Part shown: piece after piece, positions 55,201-64,000 of the stretch
How positions within the stretch are numbered: the stretch's first letter is position 1
Layout: each line of letters starts with the position of its first letter
Assembly: GCA_016858145.1 (NCBI GenBank)
Contig: JAEHOE010000015.1
Location: 1,054,001 to 1,118,000 of the forward strand
Reading direction: 5' to 3'
Origin: Edaphochlamys debaryana
Lineage: Eukaryota; Chlorophyta; Chlorophyceae; Chlamydomonadales
Length of the DNA: 64,000 nucleotides
Notes under the pieces: generated by a model
What the model was told of the DNA's origin: nothing
The model's input: only the letters and a program-made list of their open reading frames with translations
The model's database searches: none
Position numbers and translations under genes: made by a program

Positions 55201-57663
55201 CGAGCACCCCGCTCAGGCCCAATGCGTACCACCAGTCCGTCATCCCGCCGCATGCCCTCGTGTTCACCCAACCAACCAGCCCCCGGCACGACATTCTCAC
55301 GACCCCGCAACGCGCCCACACCCCCGTAGCGCCCCCACATTACACCACCCCCACCACCCCCACCAGCACACGTCGAAGTCGTTCTGGTGCGCCAGTGCGT
55401 AGAAGTAGAGCGTCTCCAGCACGGCGGCGGCGCTCAGGTCCTGAGGGGGTGGGGGAACGGGAGAGGGGGGGTAGCTTGACCGAGGGGTACGGGGGTGCTC
55501 ATAAGAAAGAGAGGCGCGGGGGCCTGAGGAGTCAGGAACGGATGCAGTTGATTGGTCCCGTACCTCGGGCGGCGCGAAGAGGCCCACCAGCAGGGTGGGG
55601 CGCAGGAACTCGTTGTAGCACCTGGGCACGCGGCGAGGGGGCGGTGATTGGTGAGACGGAAAGAGGGGCAGAGGGCGATAAAAGGAGGTACCACATGTGG
55701 GGAAATCTAGGTGCACCCCTTTCAGTTCCCGCAGAATCTGACCGTTTACGCCCTCCCGTTCGACCCCCACCTGGTGCTGACTCCGCAGCGCCGGAACAGT
55801 TCGTACGCACTCATCTTGTCGTACTGCTCAAACCGCTCCTCGCTGTGAGGGGAGTAGGAGGGAAGAGGAGGGGTTAGAGGAGGGCAAAGGACAAGGTGGG
55901 CCGGTGCTGAGTCACCTCGCGGCTGAAGCTGGATGGGGTGCTGCTCAACCAACACTTTCCCACCCCTCATCCCCACAACTCCCTCAGGCGGCGGGTTTGC
56001 TAGGAGACTTGGGGGTTTGCTAGCGGGTTTGCTACGGCCCTGGTTGCCCGTAAGCTTTTAGTACCCCCTTCCTCCCCTCCCCTGCCCCCCCCCCCCACCT
56101 GGACACGTAGTCCGCCAGTGTGGCCAGGAAGGGCAGCATGGTGAGGCGGTCCTCCAGCGGCAGCGCCCAGTAGAGGGGGAAGGTGTGCACGAACTGGGGC
56201 GGAGGGGGGGGGGGCGGAAGGGGGGAGGCGGACCGGGCGGAGGAGGGGGAAGGTTGGATGGGTTGGAGGTGGAATGGCCATGTGGGTCGGGGTTGGTTCT
56301 GATGCCCTGCCCCGAGTCGTGGGCCTCGAGTCGTTCCTCTTGATACTATACGCACGGAGATACCCCACCACCACCACCACCCGCACCTCTGCCTGCCCCC
56401 ATGGCACCCCCCTTCCCCCTAACTCGTCAAAGATCCCCCCCCTCCCCCCCTACCTGGCCGACCAACGTGGGCAGGCGGGGCAGCTTGCTGAACACAGGCG
56501 CCTCTGTGACCAGGCCCTTGGGGTTCCAGAAGCCGCTGGTGGTGAAGTCCGTCAGCGGCCAGCTGGGGGGGAGGGCCGCGGGCGGTGGAACGAGTGGGTG
56601 GTTGGGACGTGGGGTGAGGGCTTTGGGGCCAAGTTAGGCGAAGGCAGCTGGTGGGCAGGTGCATGCCAGACCTCCTCACACCTGCTCCTCCTACCGCTCC
56701 CATCACTACCCCGCGGCACGGCCCTCATGCCCATCCAGACCCAAGCTCCCGCCCCCCTTACAGCCGCCGTCACCCCCGCCCACCTGGGCAGGTTCAGGTC
56801 CTCAATGAGTTTGAACGTGTTGCGGTACTGAAACCAGAAGCCTGGGGGGGAGGGAGGGGACGGGAAAGGGCAAGCGTTTAGCAGCCAGGGGCCCTCCCCG
56901 TCAGCTCCTCCCCTCAGCCCAAAGCCCCACGCCAAGGTGCCCCTCGCCTCCCCTCCCTTCCCCCCTCCCCCCCACCCTTCATGCCAGCCTCCACGGCCTT
57001 GCCGCTGGCGGTGCGGAAGCCCCCCGACAGCCCCCCCGGGTTGGGGGCGGCCTCCAGCAGGGTCACGTCGTAGCCCTGCTCCGCCAGGTGCTTGGCGGCG
57101 CCAAAGCCTGGGGGGGGAGGGGTATGTCGAGGGGGTGGGTGGGGTTGTAGGCGCAACGGGTGCGGCACAATAAGGCATCTGCAGTGGCTAGTGAACAAGC
57201 ATAGGACTAAAGGGTGCCACGGCCCTTTACGGGTCATAGTACCTCCCCGGTTGGGTAGAAGTGGGGTAAAGTCAACGGCTTAGTGGTGGCGAGTGAAGCC
57301 GCCTATTACCACAGGACCTTTGCAGGCCATGCCGCCTCCGCCCTACCACTCCGCCCCTGCCCTGTCCCCTGCCGGCGCCTCACCGGCCCATCCGCCCCCC
57401 ACGATCACCACCCGGCGCCCCTCCGCGCCGGCCGGCGGCGCGTTGTCCATGCTGACGGTCACATCGATGCTAGCCAGGCTGTCGCTGCTGCTGGAGGGCC
57501 CGTCGAAGGAGGCCGAGGCTGCGGCGACCGCAACCGACCGAGCCAGGCGCAGGGGCGCCCTTAGGCTAGCGAGGTTCCGTGCGGAGTGGAGGTTGGAACC
57601 GATCGCGGAAGAGGCTGGGGTCGGCACGGCCGACCGGACCACGGGCGCCCGGCGGCCGGACAT
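52249..57663 (-). CDS. FAD-dependent phytoene-desaturase-like oxidoreductase (592 aa)
   Basis: A flavin amine-oxidase/carotenoid-desaturase-fold enzyme, probably plastidial. Seventeen exons keep frame from ATG 57663 to TGA 52251-52249: 57663-57384, 57107-56976, 56841-56784, 56562-56454, 56193-56099, 55842-55771, 55621-55564, 55440-55364, 55022-54961, 54801-54706, 54431-54334, 54059-53904, 53702-53607, 53262-53223, 53073-52954, 52754-52615 and 52338-52249. The Ser/Arg/Ala-rich first 80 residues look like a transit peptide. The Rossmann FAD motif VVIVGGGWAG plus FGAAKHL is split by intron 1, followed by DVTLLEAAPNPGG. Other family landmarks are WPKGSIAETIFTPLVE, IWFDRR, YPKAVTHFSPGS and the C-terminal NLFMAGDWVKG with HGANGLSQERAYVTG. 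It resembles PDS/ZDS but is not clearly either one, so the substrate is unknown. The exons are much smaller than those of its neighbours. Confidence 0.9.
54061..54120. repeat. Minisatellite of GTTGGSRGTTGGGA-type units in an intron
   Basis: Several degenerate copies of GTTGGCAGTTGGGAGTTGGC-like heptamers run in tandem. They lie in the intron just upstream (on the coding strand) of the acceptor for exon 54059-53904. Confidence 0.7.
55993..56034. repeat. Three copies of GGGTTTGCTA in an intron
   Basis: GGGTTTGCTA occurs at 55993-56002, 56013-56022 and 56025-56034, within the intron between exons 56193-56099 and 55842-55771 of the FAD oxidoreductase gene. Confidence 0.75.
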
Positions 57664-58299
57664 AACCCGGCCCGAGGCATGGGGCCTGGGGGATTAGGAG
57701 AGGGGGAGATGGGAGTGGTGGTGTGGGGGCTTGCGTGGGGTGGGGTAGGGCACGCCAGCCACGTACCCCAGATGCCCCTGGTCGCCGTGGGTCCCCTTGA
57801 AGCCCACCCCCATGGCCCCGCTTGCACGGTTGTGTGCTACAAGCTGCGGCCCTTGCTGCGACGAAGTGCCCTGGCTTGCCTGCTTGCCATCCGCATGGTC
57901 GCGGCACGAACGATCAAGAGCCCGCCGCCCTGGTGCTTTGGCTGCCGATAGATAGGACGCAGAATCTGGTGATAGGGTCACTTGCCGCCAAGGAGTGGTG
58001 TGCCGCGGTCGCAGGCCTCCTACACACGAAAGGCCCGAGCTAGCAGGAGAGGGCGCTACCTGGTTCACTATTAATAGCAGTGGCAGATGGTAGTCACTCA
58101 GGTCGTGCCGGGGATAAGCGCGTTGGGTGTTGCACGTCCGGTCGCCCTCGGCCACTCGCGTGTCCGGACCCGTACTCGCGACGCATGGCGGAGCGCGTTC
58201 CGGTGCGCCCAGAGTGCCATCAGAGTCCCCATCGCTAAAACTCAGTAGTCTTGATCGTGGTCGTAACTCTGGTTGGAGCGCGACTCGCCCAGCGCGAGC
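57664..58299. promoter_or_regulatory. Divergent upstream region of the FAD oxidoreductase and MTHFSD-like genes
   Basis: These 636 bases separate the two start codons (57663 on minus, 58300 on plus). No TATA box is obvious and no exon is seen. Both gene products have putative organelle-targeting N-termini, so shared regulation is possible, but this is inferred from geometry only. Confidence 0.45.
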
Positions 58300-61200
58300 A
58301 TGCTCTCGCAATCCACACGCCGAGCTGTGCTTGCCGAGCCACAGCCCGCTCCATCGACTTCCTACCGTATCTGCCGAGCTTTGGGGGCGCGGGGGCGCGG
58401 GAGGCGTGCCATCCTGGCGGCAGCATCGTCGGGGCGTCCCTTTGACGCCGACGCCTACAACAGGGAGCGGCTGCGCCTGGATGAGCAGGCGAGCTGCCGG
58501 GGACTGTAGCAGGGACAAGGGGACAAGGGGGTGCGTTTTTTTTTGCGTCGCCCTCCAGGATTACCCCGTGTCGGTGTTCGTCCGTCCGTGTGTGCCTGCG
58601 TCACGCAAGAACCTGCGATTCACGCCTAGCCCGCGACGCCACAAGCTTGAGCTTCCTAGTGCATATGTGCATATGGTGGGTGGGGTACGCTGCCGCGGCA
58701 GCACCCATGCCTCCGATCCCAGGACCTCTCTCCCCTGGAGCACTAGCGGGGGTTACGCCGCGATAACCCGGGCAACCCTCCCCAATCCTAACCGCCAGGC
58801 CCGCGCTGCCATGAGGTCTCAGCTTGCGGCGGTGGAGGCTGCTGCCGCCGGCAGCGCCGCGTCCTCGCCGGCGGGCGAGGGGGGCGGCCCGGCGCCGGCG
58901 TCCGCGGGGGGCCCTGGGGCGTGGAAGTGGGGCCTCCGCAAGCAGGTGTGGGACTTCATGGAGGCGAACGACATCGCACGGTGGGGCCTGGGTGGAAGGG
59001 TGTGTGGGCGGGGGATGTTTGTGCGTTTGTGGGAGTTGAAGAGAGGGGCTCATTGGAGCGTGGCGGGGGGGACGTCGGACGAGGGGCGTCTGGTTGGGTT
59101 GCGCGATGGGAGAGGCGCGGGAGAGGCGTTTGCAGACCGTAGGGTTGAGGGGCGTGGTGACTTGGGGCTTGTCGGCCTGCAGGCGTGGGTAGAGCGCCAT
59201 ATTGCCACGGCGCCCATGACCACGCCAACAGCCACCACCACGGACACACAATGGTCCAAGCCACCCCACCCCTCGCCAGGTTCCCGCGCCCCGTGCACCA
59301 CCGCATCCCCAACTTCGTCAACGCTGACGTGGCGGCGCAGCGCCTGGCGGACCTCCCCGACTTCGCGCGGGCGCAGGTGGGGGCAGCGCCCGTGTGTGTG
59401 GGGGGGGCGGTGGGGGTCACAGGAGTTGGGGTCCGAGCGGGGCAGAGGAGCGCACGGGGCGGGACGGCAAACAGCGGGTGGCAGACAGAGGAGGGCACAG
59501 GTGTGTGTGTGGGACAAAGAGGAAGCCGTTGCAGTGTGGCGGAGGGCTCACAGGGGCACGGTGCTGGTCTGCAGGCAGATAGGGGCTGGCTGCTGAGTGC
59601 TGACACCCTCAGCCCTGCCCCACTCAACCCCGTGGCAGGTAGTCAAGGTCAACCCGGATACCCCCCAGAAGCAGGTGCGTGGGAGCGGGGCGTCCTGCCG
59701 GGCCCTGCCAAATGCGTCTGTTCCGGCACCCGCTGGGTACCCGGGGACGGGAACGTGACATCCACACAGGCCCTATCTCCCATGTCGCCCTGCCCCAGGC
59801 CCTCACCCCCTCCCTCCACTTCCGCTCCCCCCACCACCACCACTAGGTCCGCGCGCTGGTGCTCACCCGCGGCAAGACGCTGCTGACGCCGCAGCCCCGC
59901 CTCCGCACCGGCTTCTTCAGCCGCCTCACGGCCGCCTCCTTCCCCGCCAACGAGCTGAACGAGGCGTGCACCAGTGCGGGTGGGAGCGCAGGGGAGGAGG
60001 CCGAAGGGAAACGTGGACAGGGGATGAACGGGCTAAGAGGGGGGTCGCGCAATGGTAGAGGGCAGGGCCAGGCTGATTTGGTACAGGACGAGGGGAGTGT
60101 AGGAGGTTTGCGAAAGGAGTCGCGATGCTGGAGAGGCTTCGGAGGGGTGTCGAGAGGGGGCCACGCCTGTGACCCTCCCGTGCAGGTGTGGCCAAGTACG
60201 GCGAGCCCCTGTCGCTGGACACCAAGATCAAGGTAAGGCAGAGTACGGCAGACTGGCATGCATGCGGGCCGATGCCAGTGCTGGCCTCACGTATCCTCGG
60301 ACGGCAGAGCAGAGAGCGCCGTCCCACCTCCAGTTTCTGAACCCTGAAAAGCAGTCAAGCACTCTCCCACCACGTGTGACACGCGGCCCCCCAGGTGGAC
60401 CTCATCATCGTGGGCTCCTCCTGTGTGGACCCGGCCAGTGGGGCGCGCCTGGGCAAGGGCGAGGTGAGGGACGCGCGGAGGTGTGCGCGCGGGGGATACC
60501 TCTGATTCCTCGTGCAGCAGCGTAGCCCGAGGCGAAGCGCGAGCCGCAGACGTGGGTGTACAGGCGAATACCGCCACATCCATGGTTGACCGCCCCGTCC
60601 CTCCCTCTTTGCCCGCCCGCCCCGTGTCCAAAGAGCCCCCTTTCCCACCCGCTCCGTGCGCCCCAGGGCTTTGCGGAGCTCGAGTACGGCATGCTCAAGT
60701 GGATGGGCGCCATCGACGACTCCACGCCCGTGGTCACCACCGTGCACGACTGCCAGGCAGGGGGGGGAGGGAACCAAGCCCGGGAGCGGGAGGCAGGCGG
60801 ACCCGCGGGTGTGCGGGTGTGTGGGGCAAACATGTACTCCTCAACCGGACGATACAGAGATCGCGCCGAGCGCCAGAGTCGTGCGTACAGTTGCAGGTGA
60901 ACATGCCATCTTGTTTCTGCCCCCTGCCCTGCACACCGTGTACCCCCGCCTGCCCCCACCGCCCCCAGGTCCTGGAGCCGGGCACCATCGACCCCGCCCG
61001 CATGATGGAGTGGGACGTGCCCGTGGACATCATCGTGACGCCCACGCGGGTGGGGCTGCTTGTAGGCGCGCGTCCAACCCGAGTTGGGCCGACAACCAGC
61101 TGCCCTGCATATCATCCAGGACCCGGGAGCCCAGGCCTACGCTTCCGCCTCCTACTGCCTTGACACGAAATGGAGTTGATCCAAGCTGTTCCCGGAGCTG

Positions 61201-61883
61201 ACTTTCCCAAACCATAACCGCCCAGTCTGAGCTCGCCTCCCAGGCACGCCTCTCCATGTTTGTGCCCAGCCCTGCTCTTCTGCTTCCTTCTACCTAGACA
61301 CGAAACATTGAGCCGTGGACCGCGCGCCGTAACCCTGGCCGTGGCCCTGGCCCCGCCGCAGGTTATCCACACCAACACCAGGCTGGCCAAGCCCTCGGGC
61401 ATTCTGTGGCACAAGCTGTCGCCGCAGAAGCTAGGCCAGATCCGGGTGCTGCAGGGGCTCAAGCAGCGCATTGAGCGGGAGACGGGCACGGCGCTGCCCT
61501 CGGGTGCGCTTGGGCGCAGAGGAGGGCGGGGGCGTAGGACGCAGGAGAGGCAGGGCGGCCGGCCACTTGGGCGGGTCGCGGAAGGCTTCCTGTCGGGGTG
61601 TTGTTTGAGTCATGGGGTGTCGGGCGGAAGCCAAGGGGGCTGGGGTGATTGCAAACCCACGGAGCTGATGCTTGCTGTCCTTCCGTTCCGTGCGCTTGTG
61701 CCCGCAGGTCCTGACGAGGTGCTGCCGCCCCTAGCGGAGCGGGGCGGCCGCGGGGGGCGCGGCGGGGGCGGGGGCCGGGGCCGGCGGAACAACGGCGGCG
61801 GCCGGGGCGGCGGCGGCCGGGGACGTGGGGGCAACGGCGGCGGGGACAGGGGTGGCCGCGCCCAGCCGCCAGCACCCGCATGA
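58300..61883 (+). CDS. MTHFSD/5-formyl-THF cyclo-ligase-like protein with RGG tail (413 aa)
   Basis: A relative of 5-formyltetrahydrofolate cyclo-ligase (COG0212); the exact reaction is unproven for this subfamily. Eleven exons keep frame: 58300-58488, 58799-58980, 59280-59376, 59639-59674, 59847-59979, 60186-60232, 60395-60463, 60667-60756, 60969-61049, 61362-61503 and 61708-61883. The first 45 residues ([14 protein letters not shown]...) look like an organelle transit peptide. Landmarks are [87 protein letters not shown] and DIIVTPTRV. Where vertebrate MTHFSD has an RRM, the C-terminus here is a run of RGG repeats. The first intron (donor GCGAGC after 58488) and the one after 60756 (donor GCAGGG) are GC-AG. 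If the first is wrong, translation would start at ATG 58811. Confidence 0.9.
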
Positions 61884-63100
61884 GTCGGGACCCCGCTAGC
61901 CCGCTGGGCTATCCGAAATGGCTTAGGGTGCAGCGGAGGGTGTTGGTCGCTGTCGCAGGCTCGGGGCTGAGGCTGAGGAGGTTGGTAGCTGTCGGGACTA
62001 AGGCTTAGGCGTCAGCTGTGGTGAGCATCCATTGTCGAGGCCGCCGCGAGGTGGGATAGAGAGGGGAGAAGTTGTGGAGCCAATGGGGTGCAGGCCAGGT
62101 GCCGCCAGACGTTACTGTTGTGCCATGTGATGGCGGAACGCTATACGTACCTGGAAAACATCTACTCTAGAATGGACAAGACTCGCCGGACCGGACTGCT
62201 CTCCTTCCGCTTTCATGTAACACATGCCAACCAGATGACGTCAAACGTTCTGACACCATCATGTCTCGAGGACTGCACAGCGGGGGGCATGAGGATACCA
62301 TATGGAAGAAGCTGACCCATGCCGAAGGTGGCCTTCGATGATCACGGCATCAGTGAGGTGAAGAAGAACAGAACCCCGTCCCGCCCGAGGCCAGACACAG
62401 TGCTTCCGCACCACCAGACTCTTGAATGCATGACAAGTAGTACCCACCCCGGGAAGAGGGTGCGCCGATCAACCCCCCCGCAGTGGACCTTCGCGTGGGC
62501 CTCAATCCACGAGAGCATCAGTACATGGGCACAGCCGCATCGCACAGCATCCGGACCAAGACGCACGCCGCCTGCTAAGCGTCACAAGACGCATCCTCCG
62601 ATGCCGGCATGCTATCTAAGCACGCGGTTGCATACCATGCACCCCGGCAGTTCCTCAGTAGTGTCAACCACGCACAACCCGGCATCCTCCTTTGGGAATG
62701 CGCCAATGCCGAAGCCCGCCTCGAGCCCACAAGAGCCTGCCAGGCCCTCGTCTGACGCATCTAGGTCCACATCCCTAGTGCTCCAAACCAGCGGGCCCCT
62801 AAGGCCCCCACGCTGAGCCCAGCCGGGGCCTCCTCTACCGCCTCTCACGCTGGAGCCCGCCTTGGCTCCGAGGCCCGCAGCCAAGGGGCAGGGGGGGGCT
62901 TGCGAGGGCAGTCCATCACACAAGGACGCACTGCTCTTGAGTGAAGTGGGCCCATCGCAAGCGCCGACCGACCCGTGGCACACACGACCCGTCCAAGGCT
63001 ACCACATTGTAGACCCACTGGTGCAGAACCAGAGCCACAATGAGTCAGGCAAACGTCCGAGCAGCTCTGCAGCCCTCCTGCCGTGGCGGCACCGGCCGCG
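61884..63100. other. Convergent 3' UTRs, no gene accepted
   Basis: This stretch lies between the MTHFSD-like gene (+) and the RRM gene (-). A plus-strand TGTAA at 62216-62220 fits the end of the MTHFSD-like transcript. A 165-aa plus ORF at 62319-62816 has no motif and probably lies in the 3' UTR of the RRM gene. No minus-strand TGTAA is found. Confidence 0.5.
62216..62220 (+). terminator. TGTAA poly(A) signal of the MTHFSD-like gene
   Basis: This is the first TGTAA on the plus strand after the stop at 61881-61883, giving a 3' UTR of about 350 bases. Confidence 0.55.
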
Positions 63101-63803
63101 CTAGTGGGCGCCGGGCTTGGGGGCGTACGCCAGGTCGTCTCCGCAGAACTTGTCCAGCCGCACAATCATTGGCCGGGAGAAACACGCCTTGCCGTCCATC
63201 TTTTTGCACACGTCCTCTGGGGCCGGTGTCAGGGCAGGGCGTGGGTTCAGCTCCCAGCTTTGTGGAAGCCCCGTCTGCCCCGCCTGCGAGCCCGTCGCCA
63301 AAGCTTTGCCCACCTGGGTCATGCACCGCCTTCAGCGTCACTGCTGCAAGCCCACATGCCTGAGGTGCAGTTCACGTGGCGAAGGATCAGCGGTTCACCG
63401 CAGGAGGGGGGTGGGGGTCTAGCCCAAGCATAGCTGGGGGACAAGGAGGGGCCCGTGCAGGTGTCTGGAGTGTCGCACCAACCTTGGTGCGTGTCCCAGC
63501 GCCTTTCTTGATGAGCTCAATGTGCTCCTGCATCGACAAGCACCCTGACAGCCTCAGCAAGGCGGGCCGAAGGCTTCGTCTCCGCACATGCGCATTGACT
63601 GACTGACCACGTCTATGTGCTCCTTCTCAAACGCCGCCTCGATGGAGTCATGAGTCTGTGGATGTGGCAGAAACGCAAGCCGAGCAACCAAGTCGGCGTC
63701 GAGCTTGGCGCCACACAACCCCGCCGATTCCTGGCGACCCGTTTCGCACCGCTTCGTATGGAAGGTTCGACACATAAACTATCGGGAGCTTGGGATCAGC
63801 CAT
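63101..63803 (-). CDS. Small single-RRM RNA-binding protein (98 aa)
   Basis: Five small exons keep frame: 63803-63750, 63655-63608, 63527-63479, 63343-63314 and 63216-63101 (stop TAG). The product is almost nothing but one RNA-recognition motif. Beta-1 with the RNP2 sequence is VYVSNLP, helix 1 is HDSIEAAFEKEH, beta-2 is HIELIKK, beta-3 is TKVAVTLKA, helix 2 is PEDVCKKMDGK and beta-4 is RPMIVRLDK. A short tail follows (AYAPKPGAH). RNP1 is atypical: the usual aromatic residues are replaced by VAVTL. Nucleic-acid binding through that strand may therefore be weakened. The junction between exons 2 and 3 uses a weak donor (GTCAGT). The start ATG at 63803 is directly before the RNP2 strand, as in small RRM proteins. 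Confidence 0.75.
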
Positions 63804-64000
63804 GCTAAGGACGTGTTTGTGCTGTGCAGGGAAATGTGGTTCGCGTTGACCAATAACACCGACTCAGCCACCACTGTAGGGGGTAGAGCTAGGGAGAAGT
63901 ATGTGGCAAGAATTTATGGCTCGGGGGCTTCCGACCTCTGCGGGGGCCTCCACGGCAGGGCACGCTCCTCGCTCACCCGCCCACCCCCCACCCCCAGTTT
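63804..64000. other. Upstream region of the RRM gene, window end
   Basis: These 197 bases lie upstream of the minus-strand RRM start codon. No ORF with recognisable features and no clear promoter element is visible. Confidence 0.4.

Noticed and set aside
62319..62816. 165-aa plus-strand ORF after the MTHFSD-like gene
   Set aside because: It is low-complexity Ser/Pro/Thr with no motif and lies in the convergent 3' UTR region.

Overview
The window looks like nuclear DNA of a chlamydomonadalean green alga (Chlamydomonas/Volvox group). The sequence is GC-rich, the genes are cut by many short GT-AG introns, and several genes are followed by TGTAA, the usual poly(A) signal of these algae. Low-complexity Gly/Ala/Ser/Pro coding runs are common. 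The gene families also fit: a many-exon Tiny-macrocysts (TmcB)-like multi-PAS membrane protein, a helical MYND-finger protein and a secreted subtilase. All calls come from reading exons by eye, so splice sites are predictions. Where exon coordinates are given, I checked that the reading frame stays open across the junction.

Layout. 1-228 (+): C-terminal exon of an unrecognised gene. 2368-16353 (-): one very large TmcB-like gene of about 44 exons. 18753-24556 (-): secreted subtilisin-like protease. 25115-28087 (+): PIGW/GWT1 inositol acyltransferase of GPI-anchor synthesis. 29104-31020, 31820-35136 and 37742-41117 (+): three consecutive genes for large, mostly disordered proteins of unknown function. 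43054-46581 (-): MYND zinc-finger protein. 47881-51348 (-): TrmA/RumA-type RNA methyltransferase, closest to the plant At3g21300 type. 52249-57663 (-): 17-exon FAD-dependent phytoene-desaturase-like oxidoreductase. 58300-61883 (+): MTHFSD/5-formyl-THF cyclo-ligase-like protein with an RGG tail. 63101-63803 (-): 98-residue RRM protein.

The genes do not form one pathway. Three arrangements may matter. The protease and PIGW share a short divergent upstream region, and so do the FAD oxidoreductase and the MTHFSD-like gene. The first two genes converge on a perfect inverted repeat that supplies a TGTAA signal to each strand. The three disordered-protein genes in a row are the least explained part of the window and the best candidate for something undescribed. 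Smaller oddities are a 24-bp perfect hairpin in the probable protease 3' UTR, two GC-AG introns in the MTHFSD-like gene, and an Asp-only microexon in the TmcB-like gene.
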